Shown piece after piece: positions 6,243 to 6,660 of a stretch of 6,660 nt of DNA (positions are counted from its first letter, which is position 1; each line of letters starts with the position of its first letter). Origin of the DNA: Pseudomonadota bacterium. Its GTDB lineage: Bacteria; Pseudomonadota; Gammaproteobacteria; Burkholderiales; Burkholderiaceae_B. The stretch spans positions 1 through 6,660 of the forward strand of contig JAEYVD010000703.1 in NCBI GenBank assembly GCA_023432075.1. Reading direction: 5' to 3'. The notes under the pieces are model-generated. The model was not told the origin of the DNA and did not search any database. It saw only the letters and a program-made list of their open reading frames with translations. A program made the position numbers and the translations under genes.

Positions 6243-6660
6243 GCGGCCAGCCTCGTTTGCGTTGCGGATGGCGCCTTGCTCCCGTCCAGGGCGCGGGGCT
6301 GCACCCAGACCTCGTCCAGGCCGCCGGCGCTCAGGTGATGGTGTTGCGCGGCGTCCTGCGCCAGGAAGTCGTAGCGCTTGTGCATGCCGCGCGTCTCGCG
6401 GCGGGCCAGCGCGCTGCGGTACATCCAGCGCGACGTGGCCAGCATGGCCGCCGCTTCCCGGGTGGCCAGCAGGTCCACGGCGGCCGCGGGCGCCGCCGAT
6501 CGCAACGCGTGCCATTGCGCATCCAGCCGCGCGACCGACGGCGCAAGCACGTCCGCCGTCCTGAAATAGTTCCGCTCGAACGGCATGACCTCGTCCTGCA
6601 CTGCCCTGACCAGTGCGGCGGCATCCACCGCACGCGGGCCCGCGCCGCGCAGGCCCGCAA
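6239..6660 (-). CDS. C-terminal part of a fumarate reductase/succinate dehydrogenase-like flavoprotein (partial)
   Basis: The frame is open from the right edge to a TGA at 6239-6241, giving 139 residues. It is the C-terminal helical domain of the fumarate reductase/succinate dehydrogenase/L-aspartate oxidase flavoprotein family. The hallmark is RRETRGMHKRYDF, corresponding to the family pattern R-x-E-[ST]-R-G-x-H-x-R-x-D-[FY]. It is preceded by two helices typical of the domain (VQDEVMPFERNYFR and the ATREAAAMLATSRWMYRSAL region). The FAD-binding and catalytic domains lie outside the window, so substrate cannot be judged. A GTG at 6626-6628 lies in frame but is only internal, since coding continues through it. 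It overlaps the ferredoxin gene by 4 nt and is upstream of it, an AprA/AprB-like order. It could be an oxidoreductase for an organic acid or a sulfur or amino compound. Confidence 0.85.
   Translation of the reverse strand, partial: AGLRGAGPRAVDAAALVRAVQDEVMPFERNYFRTADVLAPSVARLDAQWHALRSAAPAAAVDLLATREAAAMLATSRWMYRSALARRETRGMHKRYDFLAQDAAQHHHLSAGGLDEVWVQPRALDGSKAPSATQTRLAA

Noticed and set aside
1..6660. CRISPR arrays, tRNA/rRNA genes, insertion sequences, riboswitches or phage-type modules
   Set aside because: No regularly spaced repeats, transposase, terminal inverted repeats or recognisable structured RNA was seen. Nearly all bases are accounted for by metabolic and transport genes.

Overview
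The window is very GC-rich, with strong G/C preference at third codon positions and tightly packed genes. It looks like the chromosome of a betaproteobacterium; the gene style resembles Bordetella/Achromobacter-type Alcaligenaceae, but that is an impression from protein content and composition, not the result of a search. It holds one organic-solute uptake and catabolism locus plus part of a neighbouring redox operon.

Layout. At 1-75 there may be the last codons of a plus-strand gene, ending against a minus-strand gene for a Sec-exported periplasmic solute-binding protein (79-1104). A 218-bp divergent spacer (1105-1322) separates this from a plus-strand run of four genes. These are a second solute-binding protein with a Tat-like signal (1323-2372), an ABC ATPase (2377-3147), an ABC permease (3144-4058) and a YtcJ-type metal-dependent amidohydrolase (4060-5757). 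Gaps or overlaps within this run are +4, -4 and +1 nt, so it is almost certainly one translationally coupled operon. Next come what appears to be a 31-codon remnant of a flavoprotein N-terminus (5754-5849) and a short spacer. The last two genes are on the minus strand and converge on the transporter operon: a two-[4Fe-4S] ferredoxin (5907-6242) and, overlapping it by 4 nt, the C-terminal part of a fumarate-reductase/succinate-dehydrogenase-like flavoprotein that runs off the right edge (6239-6660).

How the parts may work together. The ABC proteins belong to the nitrate/taurine/alkanesulfonate (SsuABC/TauABC, NMT1/THI5-like) class, which imports small organic S- or N-containing compounds. The cytoplasmic amidohydrolase fused into the transporter operon is the obvious candidate to hydrolyse the imported compound. 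The flavoprotein/ferredoxin pair resembles a split AprA/AprB-like or fumarate-reductase-like two-subunit oxidoreductase and could act in the same pathway, but it is transcribed separately. The substrate cannot be read from the sequence. No regulator, RNA gene, CRISPR array or insertion sequence was seen.

The most unusual points are the amidohydrolase, which seems to lack a histidine that is normally a metal ligand in its family; two unlike binding proteins, with different export signals, flanking one transporter; and the flavoprotein remnant at the convergence point.
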